The notes beneath the pieces are model-generated. The model searched no databases and had not been told where the DNA came from. It saw nothing but the letters and a program-made list of their open reading frames with translations. Position numbers and translations under genes: made by a program. From Streptomyces olivochromogenes (lineage in GTDB: Bacteria > Actinomycetota > Actinomycetes > Streptomycetales > Streptomycetaceae): a stretch of 64,000 bases of DNA. The stretch covers positions 1 to 64,000 of the forward strand of contig NZ_JADDRL010000020.1 of the NCBI RefSeq assembly GCF_021538895.1, written 5' to 3'. This document shows, one piece after another, positions 16,804 through 25,929 of the stretch (its first letter is position 1; each line of letters starts with the position of its first letter).

Positions 16804-17040
16804 GCGTCACAGTCTGTCTGCTGTCACTGACATGGCCGTGAAACAGGCGGGGCGCCGGCGCAGCCCGTGCCTCGTGGTTCGGGACGCAGGCCCGCACTCA
16901 CCGGCCCTGACGACTGGCCACATAGGTGAGATCGGAGAATGTTTGTAGCCGAGTGCGAGAAGCGTTGGCTCGCCGTCGGAGCTTGGGGCACGCAGCAGCC
17001 AGCAGGACAGGAGTGCTCGGTGGGGACGATCCTCAAGGGG

Positions 17041-17466
17041 ATGAGCCGCGTGCGGTGGCACGAGCTGACGCACGCCTACGGATCCGCACAGGACGTTCCG
17101 GGCCAACTGTCGAGGGTGGCGTGGGGCGACGCCAGGACGAGCGAGGATGCGCTGGGCAATCTCGGCCTGTGGCTCGGTGAGCTGGCTGTCTTCGACGCGA
17201 CCGTCGCGGCGGTTCCGTTCCTGTGGGATCTCGCTGTCGCCGGGTCGGTCACCAGCCGGCCCGGAGTGATCGAGCTGCTGCAGGCGATCCTCGAACACGG
17301 CAATCAGCAGATCGAGGTGCAGCGTGCGGCACATCAAGCCGTGATCAGCGCCAGGGACACTGCGAACGTACTGGCCACCGACGAGAACCCGGCGGCACGG
17401 GCAGCGGCTCGCACCCTGGCGGCAGCGATCGACAGCCACACCTGCGATGCGTGCCATCCAGCCTGA
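17041..17466 (+). CDS. Hypothetical helical protein
   Basis: A 141-residue protein of unknown role. The sequence MSRVRWHELTHAYGSAQDVP, then an all-alpha body ending in AAIDSHTCDACHPA, is seen in many Streptomyces hypotheticals and may form HEAT-like repeats. The ATG at 17041 follows AAGGGG. A reading from 16939 adds 34 residues of unlikely leader. The closing CxxC is notable and could bind metal. Confidence 0.62.
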   Translation: MSRVRWHELTHAYGSAQDVPGQLSRVAWGDARTSEDALGNLGLWLGELAVFDATVAAVPFLWDLAVAGSVTSRPGVIELLQAILEHGNQQIEVQRAAHQAVISARDTANVLATDENPAARAAARTLAAAIDSHTCDACHPA

Positions 17467-17720
17467 CTACCGTTGGCAGGCCCCGGCCCGCTCATGCCTC
17501 AGGCGGGAACTGGCCGCCAGTAGCTCCGGATACGGTCGGCCAGACGGGCTGCGGTGAGGGCCTATTCCCGGAGTGATCGGCCACTGTTCACAGCAATTGG
17601 TGACTTTGTGCCGAGCCCGGGAGACGGCACCTGCCGGAATCTGGCCGAGTGCTGGCACAAAGCCTCCAAACGTATCGAAGAGACGCCGCCCAGTTGATCC
17701 CGGCGGGCCCCGTATCTGAC

Positions 17721-18095
17721 CTAGCGCCGGGCCAGCGCCAGCACACTCAATCCGAACATCAAGCAGCCCAGGGGGAGATGGACCGACGGGACGTGCGCGA
17801 TGCCGAGTACGACCTGGACCGAGGCGAGTGCGAGGAAGCCTGTCGCGTGCCAGATGGGTCGGGGCGAGCCGCCACCCGGCTTCCACGCCAGCACCGCCGC
17901 GAGCACGTACAGCATCGTCGCCCCGTACATCACTCGGGCTCCGACACTGTGCAGCGTCTCTCCGTAGGACGCGGTCAGCAGCAGTCCGGCGGAGACCGCT
18001 TGAAGGAAGATGGTCAGGGTCTGCAGGGCGATCGCGATCTGCAGGAACGAGGAGCTGCGCTGTGCGTTTGCCGTCGTCGTCAGCTCAGTGGCCAT
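17721..18095 (-). CDS. Small integral membrane protein
   Basis: A 124-residue protein with four hydrophobic segments: FLQIAIALQTLTIFLQAVSA, VMYGATMLYVLAAVLAW, ATGFLALASVQVVLGIAHV and LPLGCLMFGLSVLAL. It is divergent from the SigJ-type sigma gene at 18196. Streptomyces SigJ genes are often next to such DoxX-like or small membrane proteins, suggesting the sigma factor controls this gene. The ATG at 18095 has AAAGGGG upstream. Confidence 0.84.
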   Translation of the reverse strand: MATELTTTANAQRSSSFLQIAIALQTLTIFLQAVSAGLLLTASYGETLHSVGARVMYGATMLYVLAAVLAWKPGGGSPRPIWHATGFLALASVQVVLGIAHVPSVHLPLGCLMFGLSVLALARR

Positions 18096-18195
18096 GTCAC
18101 AGTCCCCTTTTCCCGCCCTCGGGCAGTAGATCGATAAGGTCTCACCAGCCCGACGACGCGGGCCTGCGAAAGGTAAGGCGGGGGCGGCCGGAACC

Positions 18196-19116
18196 ATGGG
18201 GACTGTCGGGACCAGCACGGATGAGATAGCCGGCGAGCGACGCCAACTGATCAATGTCGCCTATCGGTTGCTCGGTTCCGTGACCGAGGCCGAGGACGCC
18301 GTACAGGACGCCTACGCGCGCTGGTACGGGCTGCCACCGAGCCGGCAGGAGGAGATCCTGTCCCCCGGCGCCTGGCTGACGACGGTGACCGGCCGTATCT
18401 GCCTGGATCTGCTCGGGTCGGCGCGGGCCCGCCGTGAACGCTATGTCGGCGCGTGGCTGCCCGAGCCGCTGCCCGACCGTACCGAGTGCGAGCACGCGGA
18501 CGGCGCCAGGCCCACCGGCCCCGCAGACCCCGCCGACCAGATCGTCCAGGACGAGTCGGTGGCCATGGCCTTCCTCGTCGTCCTGGAGTCGATGACGCCC
18601 GCCGAGCGGGTGGCGTTCGTCCTGCACGACGTCTTCCGGTACCCGTTCGCCGAGATCGCCGGCGTTCTCGGCCGGACCCCTGCGGCCTGCAAGCAGCTGG
18701 CGGCCTCCGCCCGGCGGCGGGTGAGTCCCCCGCGCGCTCCGGTGACGGCGACCGGCCAGGCCGACGTGGTGCGGCACGTCAAAGAGGCATGGGAGACGAA
18801 GGACATCGCAGCCCTCGTGGGTCTCCTCGACCCGGCAGCCGTGATGACCGCCGACGGCGGCGGCATGGTCGGCACCGTCCTGCGCCCGGTCGAAGGCGGC
18901 CCGCGCATCGCCCAGTACATGCTCGCCATCGCCGACAAGGCTCCGGGACTCGAACTCCTGGAACGGTCGGTCAACGGTGTGCCGGGCCTGGTGGCCCAGA
19001 GTGCCGGCGTCGTCATGACCGTAGCCTCGTTCGATGTCTCCGAAGGGCGCGTCACCCGGATCTGGGCGGTCCGCAACCCGGAGAAGCTGCGGCCGTGGGC
19101 GCGGGAGGGCTACTGA
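18196..19116 (+). CDS. sigJ: RNA polymerase sigma factor SigJ (ECF with SnoaL-like tail)
   Basis: A 306-residue ECF sigma factor. Region sigma-2 (about residues 15-90) has LINVAYRLLGSVTEAEDAVQ and WLTTVTGRICLDLL; sigma-4 (about 125-180) has ERVAFVLHDVFRYPFAEIAG then LGRTPAACKQLAASARRRV. The last 120 residues are a SnoaL-like domain that regulates activity in the ECF41-type group, in place of a separate anti-sigma factor. It is divergent from the small membrane gene at 17721-18095. I found no clear ECF41-type promoter in the gap. Confidence 0.93.
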   Translation: MGTVGTSTDEIAGERRQLINVAYRLLGSVTEAEDAVQDAYARWYGLPPSRQEEILSPGAWLTTVTGRICLDLLGSARARRERYVGAWLPEPLPDRTECEHADGARPTGPADPADQIVQDESVAMAFLVVLESMTPAERVAFVLHDVFRYPFAEIAGVLGRTPAACKQLAASARRRVSPPRAPVTATGQADVVRHVKEAWETKDIAALVGLLDPAAVMTADGGGMVGTVLRPVEGGPRIAQYMLAIADKAPGLELLERSVNGVPGLVAQSAGVVMTVASFDVSEGRVTRIWAVRNPEKLRPWAREGY

Positions 19117-19220
19117 GGTTTTCGGTCCAGGGTGACGTCGTGGCGGGACGCGATCAGCTCGCCCTCCTTGTAGGCCACCCCTCGCAGAACGCCCACCGGT
19201 GGTGCTGCAACGTCCACGTG
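19110..19220 (-). other. Coding-like reverse tract after the sigma gene
   Basis: The reverse strand reads PPVGVLRGVAYKEGELIASR then HDVTLDRKPQ and a TAG at 19110-19112, overlapping the sigma stop. It looks like the last 35 residues of some protein, possibly a relic, but I do not recognise it. No start signal is convincing. Confidence 0.22.
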
Positions 19221-19328
19221 AGAGTCAAGTGGTGATTACGCTGTGGCCGTTGATCTACGTTGCGGTTGGGGCCCGCTTGGGGTGTGAGCGGGTGGGGCAT
19301 CACTACGACGTCCGGAGGGTGCTGCAGG

Positions 19329-20036
19329 ATGAAGGGTGATCCCAGCCGCGCCGGCAGCTCGCGACGTCGGGCGTCGGTGGCGTGCGGCCTTGTCTTGATC
19401 TTGAGTCTGGCCATGACCGGTTCCGTGCCGGCAACGAGCGCCGAGCAGGGTCCCAGGCCGCGGGGATGGGCCCGGCTCTGCGACTCGTCGTTGAACGGGC
19501 CTGCCTCTGAAGCTCTGGTACGCCTCACCGGGCGCAGGCACGTGCAGGAGTACCCGGGGATGCACGCCTCGCTCGCAAAGGCTGCTGACAGTGTGCGGGG
19601 ATGGGATGCGGACGGCTTCGGTATCTGCACGCTCTACACCCGGAAACGGTACGCTCCGGCAGAGTTGGAGATGGCCGCCGACGTCTGGGTCGGCACAACC
19701 TCGTACCCCGTGACGAACAGATCGGGCGAAGAGGGTTACCTGTATTTCGGTATGGGAGAGACCACCGAAACCTTCGCTGTCGCCGGAGCTGTCGCCGGCC
19801 GGTCTGGGCGTCGCGCATGGCTCGACTTCCACTGTCAGGGCATGGGGCGGGACTCGGTACGGATGGCACTCACGGTCCACTCGACCTTTCGCGGCGATGC
19901 CCGCCGGCAAGCTGTCGACATGGTGACCGTGGTCCACTCCGTGGCCCTGAAGTTCAGTGAGGAGCTGGGGTGCGGCCCGGAGACGGAACTACCGGCAATG
20001 CCGCCGACCGAGCCGATCGAGGAGGCCGCACCCTGA
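19329..20036 (+). CDS. Secreted hypothetical protein
   Basis: A 235-residue protein with an N-terminal signal peptide (RRRASVACGLVLILSLAMTG, ending near PATSAE). The mature part contains two or three cysteines (ARLCDSS, FGICTLYTRKRY, DFHCQGMG) and beta-rich stretches. It fits a family of small secreted Streptomyces proteins of unknown function. The ATG at 19329 begins the signal sequence; readings from 19260 add an unlikely leader. No operon partner is clear. Confidence 0.74.
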   Translation: MKGDPSRAGSSRRRASVACGLVLILSLAMTGSVPATSAEQGPRPRGWARLCDSSLNGPASEALVRLTGRRHVQEYPGMHASLAKAADSVRGWDADGFGICTLYTRKRYAPAELEMAADVWVGTTSYPVTNRSGEEGYLYFGMGETTETFAVAGAVAGRSGRRAWLDFHCQGMGRDSVRMALTVHSTFRGDARRQAVDMVTVVHSVALKFSEELGCGPETELPAMPPTEPIEEAAP

Positions 20037-20096
20037 CATCACCCGAGCCGAAGTCCTCCGCGAGCGGCTGCCCCAGCGCATCAGGGATCATGCGGC

Positions 20097-20975
20097 ATGC
20101 GCCCGGATGACTGGCACCTCACCGAAGACGTCCACGACTTTCTCGCCCGAGCCGGAGACTTCCTGTGCTCGCGCCCCGTCATGCACAACACGCCGCTGAC
20201 AACGCTTGAGAAACTGCGGACGCGTGGTGCGGACGCATACGGCGCCGAAGCCACCGTCTTCGGCCGGCTGGAGTCAGGGGGCGAGGTCCGCGCCATCTTC
20301 TACCGCCTTCCGACCCAACGTCTCACCCTCACCACCCTCTCCCCCGAGCAGGCCGACACCCTCGCCGCCCGCCTGGCCGGCCTCGGCCACTCCTTCTCCG
20401 GCGTCACCGCGGACCACGGCACGGCCACCGCCTTCGCCGGGGCATGGCAGCGGCGCACGGGCGCGGCGCCGGTACGCGACTGGCGGGGCCGTCTCCATCG
20501 GCTCGGCACGCTCACCCCGCCGCGGCCGCATCCGGAAGGTCAAGGTCGCGTCCTGGGCGAGCAGGACCAGGAGCACCTCATGCGCTGGTGCCGTGAGTTC
20601 GCCGCGGACGTCGGGGAGGCCGTATCCCTCGACGCCGCGTCCTGGGCTGGCACGCGCTTCGCCGAGAAGCGCTATACGTTCTGGGAGACCCCGGGCGGCA
20701 TGCCCGTCTCCATGGCGGGCGTGAACCCGCTGGTCGGTGGCCAGGTCCGGGTGGACCCCGTCTACACCCCAGCCCACCTCCGCGGCTGCGGCTATGCGGG
20801 CGCGGTGACGGTCGAGGTGAGCCGGGCCGCGCTCGCCGCGGGCGCCAAAGAGGTCGTGCTGTTCACGAACCCGGCCAACGCCACCAGCAACGCCCTCTAC
20901 CAGCGCCTCGGATACGTCCCGGTCGCCGACTTCACCGGGTACACCTTCTCGTACGACGCACCAGAAGCCGACTAG
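20097..20975 (+). CDS. GNAT family N-acetyltransferase
   Basis: A 292-residue protein. The C-terminal 130 residues form a GNAT domain: GGQVRVDPVYTPAHLRGCGY is the acetyl-CoA-binding V-x-T-x-x-x-x-R-G-x-G/A segment, followed by VVLFTNPANATSNALYQRLG. The N-terminal 130 residues are a second, degenerate GNAT-like domain. Such two-domain enzymes acetylate small amines or antibiotics; the substrate is unknown. It starts 60 bases after the secreted protein and may be in the same transcript. Confidence 0.9.
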   Translation: MRPDDWHLTEDVHDFLARAGDFLCSRPVMHNTPLTTLEKLRTRGADAYGAEATVFGRLESGGEVRAIFYRLPTQRLTLTTLSPEQADTLAARLAGLGHSFSGVTADHGTATAFAGAWQRRTGAAPVRDWRGRLHRLGTLTPPRPHPEGQGRVLGEQDQEHLMRWCREFAADVGEAVSLDAASWAGTRFAEKRYTFWETPGGMPVSMAGVNPLVGGQVRVDPVYTPAHLRGCGYAGAVTVEVSRAALAAGAKEVVLFTNPANATSNALYQRLGYVPVADFTGYTFSYDAPEAD

Positions 20976-21130
20976 ACGGGTGTTCCTGCCGGGACGGCTC
21001 TCAACAGCGACTCAAGCGACCGAGGAAACGAATTGGCCTACCTGGCCAAAAATGGGCAGTTCGGGGGTGCGATGCCTACATGCCGGTTCAGGACAGGCGG
21101 CTGAAATACTCTGGCCATGGATGCCGGGGG

Positions 21131-21260
21131 ATGAGCGGTACACGATTGGTGCTGCGTTCTGCGGTGGCGGCGGACATCGAGGTGATCGCGGAGTTGCGGG
21201 CCAGGGTCATGCCTGCGGACCTGGAACGCCTCGGGCGCTATGACGAGGACCGGGTACGGC
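21131..21260 (+). pseudogene. Truncated GNAT N-terminal fragment
   Basis: MSGTRLVLRSAVAADIEVIA then ELRARVMPADLERLGRYD resembles the first 40 residues of a GNAT acetyltransferase whose N-terminus reads RLR-A---D---I--LR--VM-ADLERLGRYDE. After RVRQR the similarity stops, so the acetyl-CoA site is absent. The frame continues open to 21403 as unrelated sequence. Confidence 0.45.
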
Positions 21261-21448
21261 AGCGGTCAGGGCCGAGGATCGGGTCCGCTGTGCTGCGCAC
21301 GATCCTGGAGCGAACGGACGCGCAGGGCATGACCTGGGACGGTGCGACGGCCTCGGCTCGGTCCGCGAGGCGGTCTTCCTTGAGTACGCGAGCGCGCCAG
21401 TAGTCTCTTGACCCTGCCACCGTGTGAGGGCCGACACTCGAAGGCGTC

Positions 21449-22273
21449 ATGTTCACCATCGGAGACTTCGCCAGGCATGGACGTGTTTCTGTTCGCATGC
21501 TCAGGCACTACGACGCCATCGGTCTGCTGCGCCCCGCGCATGTCGACCAGTCCAGCGGCTACCGCTTCTACGAGGCAGCCCAGCTGTCCCGGCTCAACCG
21601 GATCGTCGCGCTGAAGGGCCTCGGCTTCACGCTGCAGCAGGTACGGACGATCCTCGACGAGGACATCAGCGTCGAGGAGTTGCGCGGAATGCTGCGACTG
21701 CGGCGCGCCGAGCTGCAAGCGGCCCTGGCGGAGGCGGCGTCGGGCCTGGCCCAGATCGAGGCGAGGCTCCGGTCGATCGAGAACGAGGGTTCCATGCCCC
21801 AGGAAGACGTCGTCGTCAGGCAACTTCCCGCGGTCCAGCTGGCTGAGCTGAGCGCGATGGCCACGAGCTTCAGCCCTGACGAGACCGGCCCGCTCATCGG
21901 CCGGCTCTTTGACGAGCTGCGCCTACGGCTCAGCTCTGCAGGAGTCGCTCCGACCGGCCCCCGCACCGTCTACTTCGAGACCCCTGACGAAGACGACTAC
22001 GGGATCGTCGTGCACGTCGGCCTCCCTGTCCCCGCGGGAGTCACCGAACACGCGGACCTCCAGGTCGTATCGCTGCCCCCGGTGGAGTGCGCCGCCACGA
22101 TCGCGCACCGCGGTATGGCGCACGGCTTTCTGAGCACCAGCCAGCTACTCGTCCGCTGGGTCGACGCGCACGGCTACCGGTTCGACGGGCATGCGCGGGA
22201 GGTCATGCTCAACTCCTCCGAGAATCCGGACGAGTCGGTGGCCGAGCTGCAAGCGCCCGTCGTCGCGATCTGA
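21449..22273 (+). CDS. MerR family regulator with GyrI-like effector domain
   Basis: A 274-residue protein. Residues 1-70 are the MerR DNA-binding domain (MFTIGDFARHGRVSVRMLRH, then YDAIGLLRP), followed by a long dimer coiled coil near 75-115. The C-terminal 150 residues match the GyrI-like effector domain (BltR/TipA-type), which binds diverse hydrophobic or cationic drugs. It may control a drug-response gene. A reading from 21131-21403 lies just upstream, so the promoter must sit in the 45 bases before the ATG. Confidence 0.93.
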   Translation: MFTIGDFARHGRVSVRMLRHYDAIGLLRPAHVDQSSGYRFYEAAQLSRLNRIVALKGLGFTLQQVRTILDEDISVEELRGMLRLRRAELQAALAEAASGLAQIEARLRSIENEGSMPQEDVVVRQLPAVQLAELSAMATSFSPDETGPLIGRLFDELRLRLSSAGVAPTGPRTVYFETPDEDDYGIVVHVGLPVPAGVTEHADLQVVSLPPVECAATIAHRGMAHGFLSTSQLLVRWVDAHGYRFDGHAREVMLNSSENPDESVAELQAPVVAI

Positions 22274-22488
22274 CCTTGGCCACTGCCACGTCGCCATCGT
22301 CAAAAAGGCTGCCCAATCCGGTGCGTGGCCTCACGAAAGCCGCCCCGCCCCAGGACAGGTGAAGCACTAGGCCGTCCGGCCCCTCTGATTGCCCCTATAG
22401 CGCGATGATCGTCAGGGCTTGTTCGGGCGTTGACGACTCATTGGATAGATATGGCGCGCTAGATGATCACGTGGTCGGAGGAGCAGGC

Positions 22489-23016
22489 ATGAAGGTTCGC
22501 AACGGTGTGATGATCTCGGTCGCGGCGATCGGGGTCGTCATGGCCACAACTACCCCTTCGACGGCTGCCGATACGGTGACCACCTTCACGGTGACCGCAA
22601 CAACAGGTCTCACCATCAGCGCGCCCGGAACCGCATCGCTTTCGTCGGCCGCTCCGGGCGGCTCGGCGACCGGCTCGATCGGCCCGGTGACGGTCAACGA
22701 CCAGCGCTCCCAGCTCGGTACCACCTGGACCGCCACCGTGGCGCTGAGTTCCGCGTTCACGACGGGTGGAGCCACGGCCGCCGAGACCATCACGGGCAGC
22801 AGCGTGACGTACGACCCCGGCTCGGCAACCTCTGAGACGAACCCGCCGCACACCGCCGGTAGTGCGGGGACCCTGGCCAGCGCCCGCACCGCGTTCTCCC
22901 GGGCCAGTGGCGACGGCGCCAACTCCGTCACCTGGAACCCCACGTTGACCGTGGCCGTGCCGGCATCAAAGGTATCGGGTAACTATTCAGGGACCGTGAC
23001 GCACTCCGTGGCCTGA
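22489..23016 (+). CDS. WxL-like secreted surface protein
   Basis: A 175-residue exported protein. The signal peptide ends in STAAD. The body is Thr/Ser/Ala-rich and beta-stranded with two Trp motifs: TTWTATVALSSAFTTGG and VTWNPTLTVAVPASKVSGNY, then the closing strand SGTVTHSVA at the C-terminus. This organisation resembles Firmicutes WxL domains, which bind peptidoglycan. GGAGGAG precedes the ATG. It is followed 10 bases later by a DUF916-like gene, as in WxL clusters. Confidence 0.78.
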   Translation: MKVRNGVMISVAAIGVVMATTTPSTAADTVTTFTVTATTGLTISAPGTASLSSAAPGGSATGSIGPVTVNDQRSQLGTTWTATVALSSAFTTGGATAAETITGSSVTYDPGSATSETNPPHTAGSAGTLASARTAFSRASGDGANSVTWNPTLTVAVPASKVSGNYSGTVTHSVA

Positions 23017-23026
23017 GGCCGAAGCT

Positions 23027-24052
23027 GTGCACAAGTCAAAAACATCGTCCCTTCGCGCCGTGACCGCGGCCGTGGTCGTCCTGGCGGGTTCCGTCGCCCA
23101 CGCGCCGACGGCGGCCGCCACCGCGGACTCGTCGACCGATACCGGGTACGTCGGTTTCCGGCTGCTCGAAGCCCCCGTCGTGCGGCATGACGACCCACGG
23201 GCGTTGAAGTACATCGTCGACCATCTGAAACCGGGAACCGTCATCTCACGCCGGTTCGAGGTGGCCAACAAGTCCAACACCGGACGGGAAGTGCAGCTGT
23301 ACTCGGGTGCGGCGCGGATCAAGCACAACAGGTTCGTGTTCGCCGAGGGCAACCGGCCCAATGAACTGACCCGGTGGACCCGGGTCAGGCCCTCGATCGT
23401 CAGGCTCAAGCCGTGGGAGAAGGCCGAGGCGAAGGTCACGATCAGGGTGCCGGATGCAGCGAGGCCGGGAGAGCGCTACGCCGTGGTGTGGGCGCAGAGC
23501 GAAGCGGCACCGGATGCCGAGCACAACGTCGGCTCCATCATGCGCGTGGGCACCCGGGTGTATCTGGACATCAGCAACAGCGGGGAGTACGCCGACTTCC
23601 GGATCAGCAAGATCATCGCTCTGCGCGACAAGAAAGGGGTGCCGAGTATCGTCGCCCATGTCCACAACACGGGAAAGCGGGCGCTGGATCTGAGGGGGAA
23701 GTTCAGCCTCTCGGACGGCCCCGGCGGGCTGAGCGCCGGTGCGCGTCCGGTCACCGAGGGCACCACGCTGCCTCCCGGCGGTTGGGGAACGGTCAGGGTG
23801 GACGGTCTGGACAAAAGTCTGCCCGCCGGACCGTGGACGGCGCGCATGGAATTGGAAAGCGGAATGGTGCGCCACAGCCTTTCCGTCCGCCTGACGTTTC
23901 CGAAGCCGGGCGGTTCGTCCGTCTACGACATTGTCATGTCGTCCGACCGCAGACTCTGGGCGGCCGGTGCTGGAATTATGCTGGCCGTCAGCGCAGCCTC
24001 CATGTCGTTCGTGCGATACCGGCGCCGACGCGCGGCCAGAAATCGGACGTGA
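23027..24052 (+). CDS. DUF916-like (WxL-interacting) membrane-anchored protein
   Basis: A 341-residue protein with a signal peptide (VTAAVVVLAGSVAHAPTAAA), an extracellular domain including YIVDHLKPGTVISRRFEVAN and GERYAVVWAQSE, a membrane helix near residues 310-330 and a basic tail (RYRRRRAARNRT). This matches the DUF916/DUF3324 pattern of proteins that partner WxL proteins at the cell wall. It starts with a GTG 10 bases after the first WxL-like gene, and a second WxL-like gene follows 118 bases later. The group probably forms one cell-surface complex; the role in Streptomyces is unknown. Confidence 0.8.
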   Translation: MHKSKTSSLRAVTAAVVVLAGSVAHAPTAAATADSSTDTGYVGFRLLEAPVVRHDDPRALKYIVDHLKPGTVISRRFEVANKSNTGREVQLYSGAARIKHNRFVFAEGNRPNELTRWTRVRPSIVRLKPWEKAEAKVTIRVPDAARPGERYAVVWAQSEAAPDAEHNVGSIMRVGTRVYLDISNSGEYADFRISKIIALRDKKGVPSIVAHVHNTGKRALDLRGKFSLSDGPGGLSAGARPVTEGTTLPPGGWGTVRVDGLDKSLPAGPWTARMELESGMVRHSLSVRLTFPKPGGSSVYDIVMSSDRRLWAAGAGIMLAVSAASMSFVRYRRRRAARNRT

Positions 24053-24170
24053 GTTCTCCGTACGTCCTCTCGGGAGTGAATCTGGCGGAGCCAATTGAAG
24101 ATGGCGGCGGACGGCGCCTTCCGCTCGTCGAGAATGCAGCGAACTCGTCGGGTGAGTAAAAGGAGAATGA

Positions 24171-24746
24171 GTGGGTTCGCGATCCCTCTCATGGCCGCGC
24201 GTCTCTTTGCGAATCGGCATCGGAGGAGTGTTGGGTGCGACCGGTCTGATTCTGCCTCCGGGGGAATCTCAACAGGCAGAGGCCATGACGACCACCGCGC
24301 TGTTCACGATTCCCGAGGCGCTCCTTGCCCCCGCGGTCACGGCTCCGGCGTCGGCCAACATCGGGTCGGCGCAGCCGGGAAACACGACGACCGTGCAGAT
24401 GGGGCAGGTGAAGGTCACGAGCAGTGGCGTGATGCGCTGGACCGCGACGGTGTCGGCCACCAACTTCACCACCGGAAGCGGTCTTCCCAGCCAGACGATC
24501 GCGCGAGGAAACCTGTCGTACTGGTCCGGTCCCATCGTGACGAAAACGGGGCCCGGAACCCCTGTTCCCGGTCAGCCGACCAGCGCCGACAAGGTGGCGC
24601 TGGACACGGCCCGTACGGCGTTCACGTACAGCACGGTCAACACGAACAGCAGCACGGTGATCTGGCAGCCGACGCTGGTCATGACGGTGCCCGCCAGTGC
24701 AGTGGCGGGCACCTATACCGGGACTGTGACCCATTCCGTCGCCTAG
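24171..24746 (+). CDS. Second WxL-like secreted surface protein
   Basis: A 191-residue exported protein with a long signal region (RIGIGGVLGATGLILPPGES). It shares the two Trp motifs and ending of the protein at 22489: MRWTATVSATNFTTGSG, then VIWQPTLVMTVPASAVAGTY and TGTVTHSVA. The near-identical closing strands show the two are paralogues. It lies downstream of the DUF916-like gene, completing the order WxL, DUF916, WxL. The GTG start follows AAAAGGAGAATGA. Confidence 0.76.
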   Translation: MGSRSLSWPRVSLRIGIGGVLGATGLILPPGESQQAEAMTTTALFTIPEALLAPAVTAPASANIGSAQPGNTTTVQMGQVKVTSSGVMRWTATVSATNFTTGSGLPSQTIARGNLSYWSGPIVTKTGPGTPVPGQPTSADKVALDTARTAFTYSTVNTNSSTVIWQPTLVMTVPASAVAGTYTGTVTHSVA

Positions 24747-24780
24747 CTGCCGTACAGCAGACCGCCGGGCGACGCCGGCG

Positions 24781-25929
24781 TCACGGGGTCGTGGTGTTGA
24801 GCAGGACGGACACCGTGTCATCGGTGTAGTTGGCAGTCGTCACGTCAGGGCGCGAGTCCTCGTCGAAGTCCCCCACGGCAACGCCGAACGGCGCCTCTCC
24901 GACGGCGAAGTCGGCCTTGGTGTCGAAGGTGCCGTCTCCGTTGCCCGGCAGCACGGAGACCGTGGCGTCGGCGGTGTTGGTCGCCACGAGGTCGAGGTTG
25001 GTGTCGCCGTCGAAGTCCGCCACCTCCAGCGAGACCGGCGCGTTGCCCACCGTGTAGTCGACCTTGGAGTCGAACGTGCCGTCGCCGTTGCCCAGCATCA
25101 CCGACACCGACGCGTCGTCCAGATTGGGGACCGCGATGTCGAGGTTGGTGTCGCCGTCGAAGTCCGCCACCTGGACGCGGGTGGGTTCGCCCCCGGTCCC
25201 GTAGTCGGTCTTGGTGTTGAACGTGCCGTCGCCGTTGCCCAGCAGCACCGACACCGTGTTGTCGCTGTCATTGGAGACGACCAGGTCGAGGTTGGTGTCC
25301 TTGTCCACGTCCTTCGACACGATCGAGAACGGAAAGCCTCCGGTGCCGTAGTCGACCTTGGTGTCGAACGTGCCGTCACCATTGCCCAGCAGCACCGACA
25401 CCGTGTTGTCGGCGGTGTTGGAGGCGACCAGATCGAGGTGACCGTCCTTGTCGAAGTCACCGGCCTCCACCTTGTAGGGGGCCAGTCCCGTGCCGTAGTC
25501 GACCTTGGTGTCGAACGTGCCGTCACCATTGCCCAACAGCACCGACACCGTGTCACCGCCCAGGTTGGCGACCGCCAGGTCGGGATCGGTGTCCTCGTTG
25601 AAGTCACCGACCACGACACCGGCCGGATAGTTACCCGTGCCGTAGTCGACCTTGGTGTCGAACGTGCCGTCGCCGTTGCCGAGCAGCACCGACACCGTGT
25701 CGTCCGCCGAGTTGACCACGGCCTGGTCGACGTGGCCGTCCTTGTCGAAGTCGCCCACGCGCACCGCCTGAGGTGTGTCCCCGGTCGCGTAGTCGGCATG
25801 GGTGGCAAAAGTCGGGGCGGCGGCCCACGCGGTGCCCTGAGCCGTGAACAGCACGGTCACGGCAGCCAGAACGGGGAATAGGTACCTTCGGTTTCTCCGG
25901 GCCTGCTTGACGGGTCTCTCCTGCGGCAT
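24781..25929 (-). CDS. FG-GAP/VCBS seven-unit beta-propeller protein
   Basis: A 382-residue exported protein. The signal peptide ends in GTAWAAA. The mature part has seven FG-GAP units of about 49 residues, each with a calcium-type D-x-D-x-D-x-x-x-D loop (GDFDKDGHVD, GDFNEDTDPD and so on) and ending in (D/N)TVSVLL; six contain GNGDGTF(D/N). Seven units suit a closed beta-propeller like integrin alpha domains. AAGGAG before the ATG at 25929 decides the start. It is convergent with the WxL-like group and may act at the same surface. Confidence 0.92.
   Translation of the reverse strand: MPQERPVKQARRNRRYLFPVLAAVTVLFTAQGTAWAAAPTFATHADYATGDTPQAVRVGDFDKDGHVDQAVVNSADDTVSVLLGNGDGTFDTKVDYGTGNYPAGVVVGDFNEDTDPDLAVANLGGDTVSVLLGNGDGTFDTKVDYGTGLAPYKVEAGDFDKDGHLDLVASNTADNTVSVLLGNGDGTFDTKVDYGTGGFPFSIVSKDVDKDTNLDLVVSNDSDNTVSVLLGNGDGTFNTKTDYGTGGEPTRVQVADFDGDTNLDIAVPNLDDASVSVMLGNGDGTFDSKVDYTVGNAPVSLEVADFDGDTNLDLVATNTADATVSVLPGNGDGTFDTKADFAVGEAPFGVAVGDFDEDSRPDVTTANYTDDTVSVLLNTTTP
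24890..25790. repeat. Tandem 147-bp coding repeats in the FG-GAP gene
   Basis: The DNA encoding the blades repeats with a period of about 147 bp; the stretch spelling GTCGACCTTGGTGTCGAACG (reverse orientation) recurs almost unchanged in several units. High nucleotide identity between neighbouring units suggests recent duplication or gene conversion. Confidence 0.68.

Noticed and set aside
18196..18300. ECF41-type promoter near the first SigJ gene
   Set aside because: I looked for TGTCACA-N16-CGTC in the divergent gap and found no acceptable match.
24890..25790. CRISPR-like repeats
   Set aside because: The 147-bp repeats lie inside a coding sequence and encode FG-GAP blades; there are no short repeats with unique spacers.
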